From positions 1 through 64,000 of the forward strand of contig JAIBAX010000002.1 of assembly GCA_019694955.1 (NCBI GenBank): DNA of 64,000 bases, written 5' to 3'. The translations under genes and the position numbers were made by a program. Positions 1 through 9,829 of this stretch are shown here, one piece after another (positions within the stretch are counted from its first letter, which is position 1; each line of letters opens with the position of its first letter). The notes under the pieces were generated by a model. That model was given only the letters and a program-made list of their open reading frames with translations. It did not search any database and was not told the DNA's origin. This stretch comes from Chitinophagales bacterium. GTDB lineage: Bacteria; Bacteroidota; Bacteroidia; Chitinophagales; JADIYW01.

Positions 1-186
1 TGTATCGGAAAGTAAAAGTAGTAAACTATAATGAAAGTCAATAATAATAAGTGTTTATGACCATAACATATGATAAAATTATTTCGCTTTCGTAACTTTT
101 TAGTTACATTTATGTGCTTCAACTTATACGTCTGTATGCAATACAAAAGTTTGGAAATAGGAAAAATGCTAAAGGCTCCTGAAATA

Positions 187-222
187 GAAAGTAGTCCACT
201 CGTGTTCGCGTGAAGACACGTG
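187..222 (-). repeat. Dispersed hairpin repeat, copy C
   Basis: Read on the minus strand, this segment has a small hairpin (CGTGT...ACACG) followed by GAGTGGACTACTTT. The same order occurs at 12080-12138 and 33091-33153. The surrounding 1-308 stretch has no credible gene. The repeat is seen directly; its function is unknown. Confidence 0.5.
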
Positions 223-308
223 AATAGGGGGTCAGATTTTACTAAATGGACTATTTAAAATTACTTTTGCGATTATTTAACCACCTTGATATAAACAAAA
301 AAGCGACA

Positions 309-965
309 TCACAACCTCAAATCCTCCACAGTAACACCGGGATGTTTGACCTTGTCGAAGGTGAAAAAGGCATCTTCTAAGACAATTTTTGAGTTGAAGG
401 AGTTGATATCATAGAAATACCTAATTCCGTTCTTGTCGAAGATCTTCATTTTCTTTACCATTTTATTGCTATTATCCAACCATAAACGAACCTTAAAAAA
501 TGGCTTCGTTTTATCGATGGGCGTTAAATCTATCATATTACACTTCACTTCGCCGACATTTTCATCACCGGAATACAAATAATAGAAATCGCTTTTGTAG
601 ATGGTAAAAATATTGCTGGGCGTAATCTCGTCCTTTTGTGGTTCATAATCCGTGATTTGAACTTCATTCATATCTTTTAAATATGTCCAAACGACCTTAC
701 TATCACAAATTACTTCTTGGTCATCAAAAACAAGTTTGTACTTCTCTCCCTTCAGAAAAATCTCTCCCTTCGTCTTGCTAGAAGTATTGTCAGGATTCTG
801 CGTGGTGAATGTAAACTTAGCATTTACCGACTTGTACGTCTTATAGTTGGCGGCGGACTGATCTAAGATTGTTTTCGCCTTTGGGTCATTCTGATTCGGC
901 TTTACACGAGAAATATTCGCTACCAAAACAAATGGAAATAATATGAAAAGCAACTTCTGAAACAT
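309..965 (-). CDS. lolA: LolA-like outer-membrane lipoprotein carrier protein
   Basis: This 218-residue protein begins with a hydrophobic export signal (about residues 1-17). The rest fits the LolA/LolB-like fold: repeated beta strands with family-typical segments such as GEIFLKGEKYKLVFDDQEVICD and a C-terminal region ending ITVEDLRL-like (GVTVEDLRL). LolA is a periplasmic chaperone that carries lipoproteins from the LolCDE transporter to the outer membrane. It lies 23 bp downstream of ftsK on the same strand, the same gene order as ftsK-lolA in enterobacteria, which supports the call and suggests co-transcription. The start is an ATG with no better internal alternative. Substrate range is unknown. 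Confidence 0.8.
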   Translation of the reverse strand: MFQKLLFILFPFVLVANISRVKPNQNDPKAKTILDQSAANYKTYKSVNAKFTFTTQNPDNTSSKTKGEIFLKGEKYKLVFDDQEVICDSKVVWTYLKDMNEVQITDYEPQKDEITPSNIFTIYKSDFYYLYSGDENVGEVKCNMIDLTPIDKTKPFFKVRLWLDNSNKMVKKMKIFDKNGIRYFYDINSFNSKIVLEDAFFTFDKVKHPGVTVEDLRL

Positions 966-988
966 GATGGACAGTTTTGGATTATTCG

Positions 989-3451
989 TTATTCAATTCC
1001 CTGCAAAATTCGTTCCAATTCTGCCTCGGTAGAAATATAAACTTCTCTCGCCTTGCTTCCAAGGTTCGGCCCTACGATACCGGCCACTTCAAGTTGATCC
1101 ATTAATCGACCTGCCCGATTGTATCCTAGCTTCAATCTCCGTTGTATCAAGGAAGTAGATCCTTGCTGATGCTGTACAATGATTCTGGCGGCATCATCAA
1201 AAAGTTCGTCCTTATCGCCCAGCATCTCCGATGCCACATTGTTCTCATCCGTAGGATCAATAAACTCCGGCAATAAGAATGCTTCCCCATAACTGGGCTG
1301 ATGCTCAATGTGTTCGCAAATTTTTTCCACTTCCGGCGTATCTACAAAAGGACATTGCAACCTGATAATGTCGCCATTAATAGATAATAGCATGTCCCCG
1401 CGACCAATTAGCTGATCGGCGCCACCGGCATCTAAAATGGTTCTAGAGTCAATCTTTGATGTTACCTTAAACGCTATCCTTCCCGGGAAATTGGCCTTAA
1501 TAGTACCTGTGATGATATTTACACTCGGGCGCTGTGTAGCGATAACTAAATGTATACCAATAGCACGTGCCAACTGCGCCAAACGTGCAATCGGCGTTTC
1601 TACTTCTTTTCCGGCGGTCATCATCAAATCAGCAAACTCATCCACCACCAGAACGATATAGGGCAAAAATTTATGTCCATTATGTGGATTTAACTGGCGT
1701 GCCACAAATTTGGCGTTGTATTCTTTAATATGCCTCACCTGCGCCTGTTTCAACAAGTCATACCGCTGATCCATCTCGATACACAACGCATTGAGCGTAT
1801 GTATCACTTTTTTCGTATCCGTTATAATCGCTTCTTCTTCGTTGGGAAGTTTTGCCAGAAAATGATTTTCTATCAATTTATATAAGGTCAACTCCACCTT
1901 CTTTGGATCCACCAACACAAATTTGAGCTCTGCGGGATGTTTTTTATATAACAGGGAAACTAAAATGGCATTCAATCCCACCGATTTCCCTTGACCTGTC
2001 GCTCCTGCCATCAGCAAGTGCGGCATTTTAGCCAAGTCCATGATGAAATTCTCATTGGAAATGGTTTTTCCCATCGCCACAGGTAAGTCCATATCAGTAT
2101 TAACAAATTTCTCTGATGCCAATAGTGACTTCATGGAAACAATGCTCTTTTTAACATTTGGCACTTCAATACCAATGGTACCTTTTCCGGGAATCGGGGC
2201 TATAATACGAATACCCAATGCCGCCAAACTAAGGGCAATATCATCCTCCAAGTTTTTAATCTTAGAAATGCGAATTCCGGGAGCAGGAACAATTTCATAT
2301 AGGGTAACCGTTGGTCCCACCGTTGCCTTAATTTTAGAGATTTGAATATTGTAATTACTCAACGTCTCAATGATTTGGTTCTTATGTTTTTCTAATTCGT
2401 CCTTATTAATAGTGATTTCTCCGTCACCATGCTCTTCAAGAATTTCTAAGGTAGGAAAAATGTATCCCGATAAATCCAAAGTAGGATCGTAGCTGGTGTT
2501 TAATCCTTTGTGTTCGATTTCCTTTACAACGACTTCTTCCTTTACCTTTTCAATGTCCATTTCTACATCTTCCTGAAAGAGTGAGGCCTGCTTGTCTTTT
2601 TTGACATTAACCATCGGCGTCAACTCCAATTCTTCTTCTATAATAGTCGCTTCTTCTTCAAAAATAATGGGGGACGTCTCTTCTTTTACTAGGACTTCAT
2701 AATCATTCGCTTCAAAATGTGGTGTTGGTCGCTCCTTCTCTTCTGGAATGATGCTTTCCTTAGGTATTTCTATATCGAAGGATTCTGTTTCGCCCAATTT
2801 ATCCCATTCCGGATCGTCCTCATGGTGTTCTTTTTGCATAAGGCTCTTCATACCTGCCTTCCAATCCCAACTGATACTGAAAGATAGATATAATAGTAAT
2901 AATACCCCCAATAGAATTCCCAACCCTAGAAAACCAAGCAATGTTGACAGCCATTCAAACAGCATCTTACCAAGACCACCGCCCGCAGGAAAGGCAGAAT
3001 TATGAAAGATAAAAGCAAAAATCGTCGAAAATAAAAGGGTAATAAAAATGGCGTGTAAGGAAATTTTGCCCAATTTGAATATCCATTCTTTAAAAGCCAA
3101 GTTCACGCCCAAAGCAAAAAACAAGTACGCCACCAAGAATGAGCAAACGCCTAACAAATCATAGAAGAAAAAATGGCTCATCAGCGCACCCAACCTACCC
3201 AATTGATTATCAACGACAATATCCCTGCTAAACAAAAGTTTCCAAGAGAACTCCAATACTTTATCCTGATCCTGCTTCCATGTAAAAAAATAAGATATAA
3301 ACCCGATAAACATGAAAACTGATAATAGAATCAATGCAATACCTACCCCTCGCAACACCCTGTCACGATTTAAAAAAGGACTGACATCTTCCTCTTTTTC
3401 ACTACTTCTTGTGCGCTGTCTTTTACTTTCTGACACTGTGGTCTTTCCCAT
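989..3451 (-). CDS. ftsK: DNA translocase FtsK/SpoIIIE
   Basis: This 820-residue protein is a septum-anchored DNA pump that clears and aligns chromosome termini at division. Four N-terminal membrane segments are visible (about residues 33-57, 97-120, 131-150, 168-192). They are followed by an acidic, low-complexity linker to about residue 310. The motor domain has the Walker A motif GATGQGKS near residue 481 and a Walker B-type VLVVDEFADLM near 600. A C-terminal winged-helix gamma domain (about 755-818) would read polar KOPS-like sequences. Length and order are normal for the family. It is followed by lolA and is divergent from the thiolase gene. Confidence 0.96.
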   Translation of the reverse strand: MGKTTVSESKRQRTRSSEKEEDVSPFLNRDRVLRGVGIALILLSVFMFIGFISYFFTWKQDQDKVLEFSWKLLFSRDIVVDNQLGRLGALMSHFFFYDLLGVCSFLVAYLFFALGVNLAFKEWIFKLGKISLHAIFITLLFSTIFAFIFHNSAFPAGGGLGKMLFEWLSTLLGFLGLGILLGVLLLLYLSFSISWDWKAGMKSLMQKEHHEDDPEWDKLGETESFDIEIPKESIIPEEKERPTPHFEANDYEVLVKEETSPIIFEEEATIIEEELELTPMVNVKKDKQASLFQEDVEMDIEKVKEEVVVKEIEHKGLNTSYDPTLDLSGYIFPTLEILEEHGDGEITINKDELEKHKNQIIETLSNYNIQISKIKATVGPTVTLYEIVPAPGIRISKIKNLEDDIALSLAALGIRIIAPIPGKGTIGIEVPNVKKSIVSMKSLLASEKFVNTDMDLPVAMGKTISNENFIMDLAKMPHLLMAGATGQGKSVGLNAILVSLLYKKHPAELKFVLVDPKKVELTLYKLIENHFLAKLPNEEEAIITDTKKVIHTLNALCIEMDQRYDLLKQAQVRHIKEYNAKFVARQLNPHNGHKFLPYIVLVVDEFADLMMTAGKEVETPIARLAQLARAIGIHLVIATQRPSVNIITGTIKANFPGRIAFKVTSKIDSRTILDAGGADQLIGRGDMLLSINGDIIRLQCPFVDTPEVEKICEHIEHQPSYGEAFLLPEFIDPTDENNVASEMLGDKDELFDDAARIIVQHQQGSTSLIQRRLKLGYNRAGRLMDQLEVAGIVGPNLGSKAREVYISTEAELERILQGIE

Positions 3452-3561
3452 GGTGCTAATTTTGGCAAAAAAAACGGGCTGTAAAACGTTAAAGATTCAA
3501 CGATTGTGGATAATAGCTATTGTATAAACCCAAATCCCGTATCATAAGAAAATACCATACA

Positions 3562-3616
3562 TCTTGCCCACATCCCGATATATCGGTCCCGATTCATCCA
3601 CTCATCGGGAGACCAC
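3562..3616. repeat. CCCGAT/ATCGGG inverted-repeat cluster
   Basis: In the ftsK-thiolase intergenic region, CCGATATATCGG is a perfect palindrome, and CCCGATTC...ATCGGG forms a second hairpin beside it. Similar CCCGAT...ATCGGG hairpins occur near 12517-12535 and 43832-43845. No factor is known from this sequence. Confidence 0.4.
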
Positions 3617-3674
3617 TTAGTCTTTAACCCAGAAAAAAAACTAACCCATCATACACAATTCTCTCTACGAACTG

Positions 3675-3682
3675 TATCTTTG
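3675..3682 (+). promoter_or_regulatory. Bacteroidota -7 promoter box for the thiolase gene
   Basis: TATCTTTG fits the Bacteroidota housekeeping -7 consensus TAnnTTTG and lies 18 bases before the ATG at 3701. It excludes the in-frame TTG at 3680, which sits inside the box, as the start. No convincing -33 TTG is visible. Confidence 0.65.
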
Positions 3683-3700
3683 CACCTTAAAATAATTAGT

Positions 3701-4876
3701 ATGAGAGAAGTAGTAATCGTTTCAGTGGCAAGAACGCCCATTGGAAGTATGAGTGGTACCTTATCTGCTTTGACTGCAATAGATTTAGGTGCACAAGCCA
3801 TAAAAAAAGCTATCGAAAGAGCAGGAATTTCCGGTGATGATGTAGAAGAAGTCATCATGGGCAATGTTATTCAGGCGAATACTGGTCAGGCACCAGCCCG
3901 TCAGGCTGCCATTGCTGCCGGCGTTCATGTTGGTGCAACTGTTACCACTGTTAACAAGGTATGTGCTTCCGGATTGAAATCTATCATTCTGGCTGCTCAA
4001 TCAATCATGTTAGGCGACAAAGATATTGTCGTTGCAGGTGGAATGGAAAGTATGACCAACGCCCCTTTTATGATGGCCAATGCAAGAAATGGCTACCGCT
4101 ATGGCAATAGCACATTAATAGATGCCATCGTAAGAGATGCCTTACAAGATCCGTACTCCGGACAAATGATGGGAAATAGTGGCGACAGATGTGCCGTTAA
4201 ATTTAACTTCTCCCGGGAAGATCAGGATGCTTTCGCCATCGAATCTTATCGAAGAGCAACTGAAGCTTATCAAAATGGTTGGTTTGCAGATGAATTGTTT
4301 GAAGTAGAAATAAAAGGACGAGGAGATTCAACGTTTGTTAAAGAAGATGAGGAATACAAAAAACTAAGAGCAGATAAAGTGGCAACATTAAAGCCTGCTT
4401 TCGGTAAAGAAGGAACCGTTACCGCCGTGAATGCTTCTAAAATAAACGATGGCGCTGCGGCATTGGTATTGATGAGCAAAGAAAAAGCAACAGCCTTAGG
4501 CATTAAACCTTTAGCAGTAATCAAAGGCTATGCAGATGCCGAGCAAGCACCAGATGATTTTACAACCTCACCAACCCCAGCAGTACAAAAAGCATTGGCG
4601 AAAGCCGGGTTAACTGTTAGCGACATTGACTATACAGAAATAAATGAAGCATTTAGCAACGTTACCATGGCAAATACAAAACTTCTTGGCTTGGATGCAT
4701 CTAAAGTAAATGTATTTGGTGGAGCAGTAGCCTTAGGACATCCGGTGGGTGCTAGTGGTGCGAGAATTGTTTGCACATTACTGTCTGTGTTAAAGCACAA
4801 AGATGGCAAAATTGGTGCTGCAGCCATTTGTAATGGCGGTGGTGGTGCCAGTGCCATTATTATTGAGAAAGTTTAA
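3701..4876 (+). CDS. Acetyl-CoA C-acyltransferase (thiolase)
   Basis: This 391-residue thiolase II family enzyme either condenses two acetyl-CoA to acetoacetyl-CoA or cleaves 3-ketoacyl-CoA. The nucleophilic cysteine is in NKVCAS (C88). The catalytic histidine is in GHPVGASGAR (about 347), and the second cysteine is in ICNGGGGAS (about 377). The start is the ATG giving MREVVIVSVARTPIG, the usual family N-terminus. It is monocistronic, with its own promoter and a strong terminator. Chain-length preference (acetoacetyl-CoA versus longer beta-oxidation substrates) cannot be decided from sequence alone. Confidence 0.93.
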   Translation: MREVVIVSVARTPIGSMSGTLSALTAIDLGAQAIKKAIERAGISGDDVEEVIMGNVIQANTGQAPARQAAIAAGVHVGATVTTVNKVCASGLKSIILAAQSIMLGDKDIVVAGGMESMTNAPFMMANARNGYRYGNSTLIDAIVRDALQDPYSGQMMGNSGDRCAVKFNFSREDQDAFAIESYRRATEAYQNGWFADELFEVEIKGRGDSTFVKEDEEYKKLRADKVATLKPAFGKEGTVTAVNASKINDGAAALVLMSKEKATALGIKPLAVIKGYADAEQAPDDFTTSPTPAVQKALAKAGLTVSDIDYTEINEAFSNVTMANTKLLGLDASKVNVFGGAVALGHPVGASGARIVCTLLSVLKHKDGKIGAAAICNGGGGASAIIIEKV

Positions 4877-4893
4877 TAACACCGATATCAATA

Positions 4894-4924
4894 AAAAAAG
4901 CCGGGCATTTAACCCGGCTTTTTT
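4894..4924. terminator. Bidirectional rho-independent terminator
   Basis: AAAAAAGCCGGG and CCCGGCTTTTTT form a perfect stem around a 7-base loop, with an A-run on one side and a T-run on the other. It can end both the thiolase transcript (+) and the convergent outer-membrane protein transcript (-). Confidence 0.9.
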
Positions 4925-4928
4925 ATTG

Positions 4929-4944
4929 ATCGTTGATAATCAAC
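4929..4944. repeat. GTTGATnATCAAC palindrome (intergenic copy)
   Basis: ATCGTTGATAATCAAC is one copy of a short palindrome that recurs across the window. It sits between the terminator and the stop codon of the next gene. See the dedicated finding. Confidence 0.6.
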
Positions 4945-4950
4945 TGTTTT

Positions 4951-5493
4951 TTAAAACTTGAAGGTTACGCCTATTTTTGCCCAAGACAACTCAGTAGCAC
5001 CAAACTCAAATTGTGCACCCATCCAGTCAGCGAAGTAGTAACGAACACCCAATGAACTACCAAATCCAAAACGAAAAGGATGATAATCTAAATCTTTCCA
5101 ATTACTAATACGGCCACCTAAAGCCAATGAATAATAAAGATCTAATTTGTCACTTAGTAAATCGTTACCTTTTTTATCACCGATTAATTTACCCCAATGG
5201 AAATTTCCTCTAGCACCAAAAGCCATTGCACTAAAACCGCTTCTTCCAGCAAAACCAAAGTATGGCCCAACGCTCACGTAGTCATGCACACCGAAGTCAA
5301 CATTGACTGTTCCACCTGGAACAAACCCGCCATAACCATATAAATATCCACCACCGAGGAAACCACCATAATATCCAAGGTTAAAATTCGGAGAAACCAA
5401 GATATCTCCTTTCTCAATTACCTGAGCTTGCGCACTCAGACTGCCAAACAATACCAAACAAGGTATCATGAGGAACGCTAAAAATTTTTTCAT
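4951..5493 (-). CDS. Small outer-membrane beta-barrel protein
   Basis: This 180-residue protein has a clear signal peptide (about residues 1-24, ending SAQAQ). It is then glycine- and aromatic-rich with alternating strands (GGYLYGYGGF, VDFGVHDYVSVGPYFGF) and ends in FKF, a C-terminal aromatic typical of outer-membrane barrels. It resembles the small porin/opacity-type proteins common in Bacteroidota. No ligand or specific function can be named. It is convergent with the thiolase gene across a shared terminator. Confidence 0.7.
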   Translation of the reverse strand: MKKFLAFLMIPCLVLFGSLSAQAQVIEKGDILVSPNFNLGYYGGFLGGGYLYGYGGFVPGGTVNVDFGVHDYVSVGPYFGFAGRSGFSAMAFGARGNFHWGKLIGDKKGNDLLSDKLDLYYSLALGGRISNWKDLDYHPFRFGFGSSLGVRYYFADWMGAQFEFGATELSWAKIGVTFKF

Positions 5494-5882
5494 AGGACTA
5501 ACTCTTTTTGTTGACCCAAATATCTTATTTTATTTTTTAATAATGTTACACATTTTTCAACACTTTGTGATGCTATTTTTTGCCATTATTTGTATAAAAA
5601 ATTGATTTACTTATATTTATAACGCTTTTACAGATAAAAAAATATGAGCATATATATAATATCCTTATATTAAAAATTGTTTTGCAATACTAAAAAATGT
5701 ATCTAAAAAGCTGAATTTCCGCTCTACCAACGTTTTTTCCTACTTAGAAAAATAAAGCCATCGTGTTAGAAAAGATATCAAATGCTCAAATATTTTTGTT
5801 CAAAATCATATATTCATCCGGATTAGGGGTTAAAATATCATAAAAACTTGAAAAATACACTTGTTTGCACGACATTTGAATC
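5494..5882. other. AT-rich divergent intergenic region, no gene seen
   Basis: This stretch of 389 bases between two divergent genes is very AT-rich. I see no ORF with family features, no RNA gene and no convincing repeat. It presumably holds promoters for the barrel protein (-) and the secreted protein (+), but no box matches TAnnTTTG cleanly. Confidence 0.5.
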
Positions 5883-6761
5883 ATGTTTGTCATGAGAAGG
5901 TTACTGCTAATAATGGTGTTGATTGCTTGCTTTGCAAAAAGCCAGGCACAAATAAACGATCTGGAGACAGAAAAAATGGTGGCTTACGAAGATACTTTAC
6001 GTATGCTTTTGGATACCATGGACAATAGCCCGTTTCCGGAAAAACGGCTGAATGCTTCCTTTTTCGTTATAAAAACTTTAAAATCGGCACTAAAAACTCC
6101 CCATTCTTTCTATTATCCTTTCGGAGAATTGCCAGCATTTTCAGTCATTAAACCAACATCTGGATTGTTTAAAATTTTTACATGGCAGGTGGAACTGATT
6201 GACGGCTCGCACAGAAATTTTGGCGCCATACAAATGAAAAGTGATACATTACGCTTATTTCCCTTGGTCGACTATGGCGATGTTTACGACAACCTAAGCA
6301 TGCAAATCGTTGATAATGAACGATGGATAGGCGCCTACTACTATAATATCATCGAAAAAAAGGTAAAAAAACAAAAATACTATTTCCTTTTTGGTTGGGA
6401 TGGACAAGATACTTTGGTCAATCGGAAATACATAGATGTACTTTGGTTTAAAGACGGACAGCCCCGTTTTGGAGCACCTGTATTCCAAACCGGAAATGGT
6501 GACGAGCTTTCTATGCGTTTTGTCTTAGAATATAAAGACGATGCCCAAGTAGGTTTAAATCTGAATATAGAAGAAGAACGCATAGAATACGACCATCTCG
6601 AAGCACTCATGGGATTGCCACCACTAATAGGTTCAGATAAAGTCCCGGACGGCACTTACGAAGGTTTCGAATGGAAAAAGAAATATTGGAAACATATCGA
6701 TAAGATTGAGTATCAACAGCTACAAGATGGTGAATTTCCCATTATGGAAACCCCAAAATAG
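5883..6761 (+). CDS. Secreted protein of unknown function
   Basis: This 292-residue protein has a signal peptide (MRRLLLIMVLIACFAKSQAQ in the second-ATG reading, start 5892). I do not recognise a named domain. The body is rich in aromatic residues and beta-prone (FFVIKTLK, YYFLFGWDGQDTLVNRKYIDVLWF), which suggests a soluble periplasmic or outer-membrane-associated protein. Its 3' end overlaps the convergent RNA methyltransferase gene by 20 bp. A copy of the dispersed palindrome lies inside it at 6306-6324 and encodes IVDNER. Confidence 0.65.
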   Translation: MFVMRRLLLIMVLIACFAKSQAQINDLETEKMVAYEDTLRMLLDTMDNSPFPEKRLNASFFVIKTLKSALKTPHSFYYPFGELPAFSVIKPTSGLFKIFTWQVELIDGSHRNFGAIQMKSDTLRLFPLVDYGDVYDNLSMQIVDNERWIGAYYYNIIEKKVKKQKYYFLFGWDGQDTLVNRKYIDVLWFKDGQPRFGAPVFQTGNGDELSMRFVLEYKDDAQVGLNLNIEEERIEYDHLEALMGLPPLIGSDKVPDGTYEGFEWKKKYWKHIDKIEYQQLQDGEFPIMETPK

Positions 6762-7473
6762 CTTTCGAACAAATGATGGCCATAGAAATGGCGGCATTTA
6801 AACTTTCTGCATCACCCATCCTTGGTATAGTGACAGATTGCGAAATATAAGGTTGGATATTCGGAGAAATGCCATGCCCTTCATTGCCTATTAGCAAATA
6901 CCCCTTTCGTTGAAAATCAACGTCTTGAAGGTTTTCTCCATTCAAAACCCCACCATATATTGGCAAATCCGTCTTGGAAAAAACTTCCCCCAAATCTGCT
7001 TCACATACCTCCACACGAGCAATAGAACCCATCGTAGATTGTACCACCTTGGGAGAAAAAGCATCTACACACCCCTTACTCACCAGTACTTTTTTTATGC
7101 CAAACCAATCTGCTGTTCGAATGATTGTTCCCAAGTTTCCCGGATCCTGGATCTCATCCAATGCCAATATCCATTCATCGCCGGAAGAAAATGTCTTCCG
7201 CTCTGGAATATTAAAAACGGCATATACTGCATAAGGAGTCTGTAAGCAAGTAATTTTCTTCAAATCCGTTTCAGGAACAAATTTTGCTACTGACAATGAA
7301 GACAATTTAATATCACTGTAACCATCCTGCAATAGCAAGAGCACAGGCGTAAATCCGGAATCTAAGAGATCCGAGATGATTTTTGGCCCTTCTGCAATAA
7401 ATTGCTGATACTTATAGCGGTATTTCTTAACTTTGAGCGCAGTTAAATGTTTTATTTCATTCTGAGAAAGCAT
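6742..7473 (-). CDS. SpoU/TrmH family RNA 2'-O-methyltransferase
   Basis: This SPOUT-fold enzyme of about 243 residues would 2'-O-methylate rRNA or tRNA with S-adenosylmethionine. An N-terminal substrate-binding domain (about 1-95) precedes the catalytic domain. The catalytic domain carries motif 1 DPGNLGTIIRTADWFG, motif 2 LLIGNEGHGIS and motif 3 IPRMGDAESLNAAISMAI, which form the knotted cofactor site. The ATG at 7473 is preferred over the TTG at 7479. The 5' end overlaps the divergent TamL start by 27 bp, and the 3' end overlaps the preceding convergent gene. The exact RNA target (RlmB- or MRM3-like) cannot be read from sequence. Confidence 0.88.
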   Translation of the reverse strand: MLSQNEIKHLTALKVKKYRYKYQQFIAEGPKIISDLLDSGFTPVLLLLQDGYSDIKLSSLSVAKFVPETDLKKITCLQTPYAVYAVFNIPERKTFSSGDEWILALDEIQDPGNLGTIIRTADWFGIKKVLVSKGCVDAFSPKVVQSTMGSIARVEVCEADLGEVFSKTDLPIYGGVLNGENLQDVDFQRKGYLLIGNEGHGISPNIQPYISQSVTIPRMGDAESLNAAISMAIICSKAILGFP

Positions 7474-9828
7474 ATTCAAATATTATTAAGTGGTTACAAA
7501 AAGTGGTGGATCCTCTTTTTGATACCTTTCTTTTTTTCGTGTAAAGCTACCAAATACCTCGATAAAGATGAAAGCCTTTTGACCAGTAATAAGATAATTA
7601 TTCATGGAAATGCTTCCAAAACTGAAAAAAATGAACTTAAATCTGAGTTGGATAAGCTCAATAACCAAAAACCCAATAAAAAATTCCTGTTTATTTTTAG
7701 GTTGAGACTAGGATTATATACTGCCGCCAATAGACCTAAGAAGGCGACCAAAGACACAAAATTTAAAACATGGCTGCGTGATAAGATTGGAGAACCACCT
7801 ATAAAATTAGATACAACGCTGATTGACCCTACTCAAAACAGAATGAAGAACTATATGTTCAACAAAGGATATTTCCACAACAGTGTCTCTGCTGCATATG
7901 CCGTTAAGAAGAAAAAGGCGACCATCACTTATACCATCGAACCAAACGACCAATTTATTATCAATGAATATCAATTATATTCACTGGATACGGCCCTCGA
8001 CTTTATTAAAACTAAGGAAATCGATAAGTCATATATTAAGCCCGGAGATCCTTATGACAGTGATAATATCAAAAAAGAGAGAACTAGAATATCTGATCTT
8101 GCGCGTGAGCAGGGATATTATACTTTTAATAGAGAGTATGTCTCCTTTCAAGTTGATACAACTATTGGAAACAACCAAGTAAATATCGACCTTCTGGTCA
8201 ATTTCATGGAAGACTCCACCGTACACAAAAAATATTATATCGGAACGGTTCAGTTTAGCTTAGATAAAAAGGCAACGGCAAAGGACGACCTCTCCAAAAT
8301 TGACACTTTTGACATCAGAGAATTACAGATTCTGCTCACCTCTAAAGACATAAAACCCGATATCCTTGCACGTTATATTTATTTTAACACCGATTCAACA
8401 TTTAGGGAGTCAGATTATGAAAAAACGGTCTCCAGGCTAAATAGTCTGGGTATATTTAAGTTCGTAAAAGTTGAATACGAACCCTTTCAAATTGCCATTG
8501 ACGAAGGTATCGTGGATGTAAACATAAGGGCATCGATGGCTAAAAAGCAAGGTGCTACACTTGAATTAGAAGGAAATACAGATAATAGAAGCAGCTTAGG
8601 CATAGGATTGAACCTCGCTTATACCAACAGAAATATCTTTAAAAAAGCGGATAGACTTCAGTTCAATCTATCCAGTGGTCTTGAATTAAATTTTAGAAAC
8701 ATTAATTCTAACAATACGAATCAGCAAACTTCCTTGCTCAACACGTTGGACTTAACCAGTGATGTGAAAATATACTTCCCAAAAATCCTGTTTCCGGGAA
8801 AGAAAATCAATAAGACATATACGCCTTACCAATTCAAACCAACTACTTTTGTCGGAGCAACCTATAATTATGAAAGGCGGTTAAATTTCTATTCCATTCA
8901 TACTGCCAATGTTTCCTATGGTTACGATTTTAAAACATCTGACGAATCAAGGCATATCATTACATTTCCATTGTCTTTAGTACGCCCAGTTGAAAAAAGT
9001 TTCTCTCCCGCTTTTCTTGAAAACTTAGAGAAATCTCCGTTCCTAAGACAGAGTTTTGAGCAACAATTTATTGCTTCACTGGTTGATTATACCTATTTCT
9101 ATACGAGTCAAAATTTTGGCAAACTAAGAAACTTCTTATATTTTAAGGGCAACATGAACCTTTCAGGAAATATACTTTATGGGGCAAATAAACTCTTTAC
9201 ACCTAAAAAAGAAGCGCCTTACGAAATCATAAAAATTCCTTATTCGCAATTCGCAAGATTTGAAGGCGATTTTCGTTATTACTTCAATTTCAACAAGAAA
9301 CAAACCTTGGTCACACGTGCCTTCGCAGGAATTGGGATCCCTTACGGCAATGCAGAAGTATTGCCTTATGTAAAACAATTCTTCGGTGGTGGCAGTCAAT
9401 CATTACGTGCCTGGCGCTATAAAACCATTGGCCCGGGAGGCTTCGATACTAAAAATGCTGATTTCGTGCTTGACCAAACAGGAAATATGAAACTAGAAGC
9501 AAATGTAGAATATCGCTTCGATATTTATAAGGTCTTGAAAGGCGCTATCTTTGCCGACATGGGCAATATATGGTCACTAAAAGCAGACACCTCCCGTCCA
9601 CTTGGAAATTTTGATGCCAAAAGATTTACTAAAGAAATCGGCATCGGCATCGGTTTAGGATTGAGAATAGATTTCAATTATTTCATCATAAGATTTGATG
9701 CTGCAGCACCCATCAGAGATCCATCGTATCCTGACGATGACAGATGGATGTTCAATAAATATGACAATTTTAGAAATTTTTGGAAGAATTATTTAACAAA
9801 AAACCTCGGAATCGGTTATCCGTTTTAA
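7447..9828 (+). CDS. tamL: TamL-type lipoprotein, BamA/TamA-family outer-membrane assembly protein
   Basis: This 793-residue protein has a lipoprotein signal with the lipobox cysteine at about residue 32 (PFFFSC). POTRA-like repeats follow (about 100-330), then a C-terminal 16-strand Omp85 barrel with family features (FFGGGSQSLRAWR near 640, GLGLRIDFNYFIIRFDAAAPIRDP near the end). In Bacteroidota such lipidated TamA homologues replace TamA and help insert outer-membrane proteins. The ATG at 7447 overlaps the divergent methyltransferase gene, but no later ATG or GTG leaves a usable signal sequence. The next gene encodes a T9SS surface protein 1 bp downstream. Confidence 0.88.
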   Translation: MFYFILRKHIQILLSGYKKWWILFLIPFFFSCKATKYLDKDESLLTSNKIIIHGNASKTEKNELKSELDKLNNQKPNKKFLFIFRLRLGLYTAANRPKKATKDTKFKTWLRDKIGEPPIKLDTTLIDPTQNRMKNYMFNKGYFHNSVSAAYAVKKKKATITYTIEPNDQFIINEYQLYSLDTALDFIKTKEIDKSYIKPGDPYDSDNIKKERTRISDLAREQGYYTFNREYVSFQVDTTIGNNQVNIDLLVNFMEDSTVHKKYYIGTVQFSLDKKATAKDDLSKIDTFDIRELQILLTSKDIKPDILARYIYFNTDSTFRESDYEKTVSRLNSLGIFKFVKVEYEPFQIAIDEGIVDVNIRASMAKKQGATLELEGNTDNRSSLGIGLNLAYTNRNIFKKADRLQFNLSSGLELNFRNINSNNTNQQTSLLNTLDLTSDVKIYFPKILFPGKKINKTYTPYQFKPTTFVGATYNYERRLNFYSIHTANVSYGYDFKTSDESRHIITFPLSLVRPVEKSFSPAFLENLEKSPFLRQSFEQQFIASLVDYTYFYTSQNFGKLRNFLYFKGNMNLSGNILYGANKLFTPKKEAPYEIIKIPYSQFARFEGDFRYYFNFNKKQTLVTRAFAGIGIPYGNAEVLPYVKQFFGGGSQSLRAWRYKTIGPGGFDTKNADFVLDQTGNMKLEANVEYRFDIYKVLKGAIFADMGNIWSLKADTSRPLGNFDAKRFTKEIGIGIGLGLRIDFNYFIIRFDAAAPIRDPSYPDDDRWMFNKYDNFRNFWKNYLTKNLGIGYPF

Positions 9829-9829
9829 C

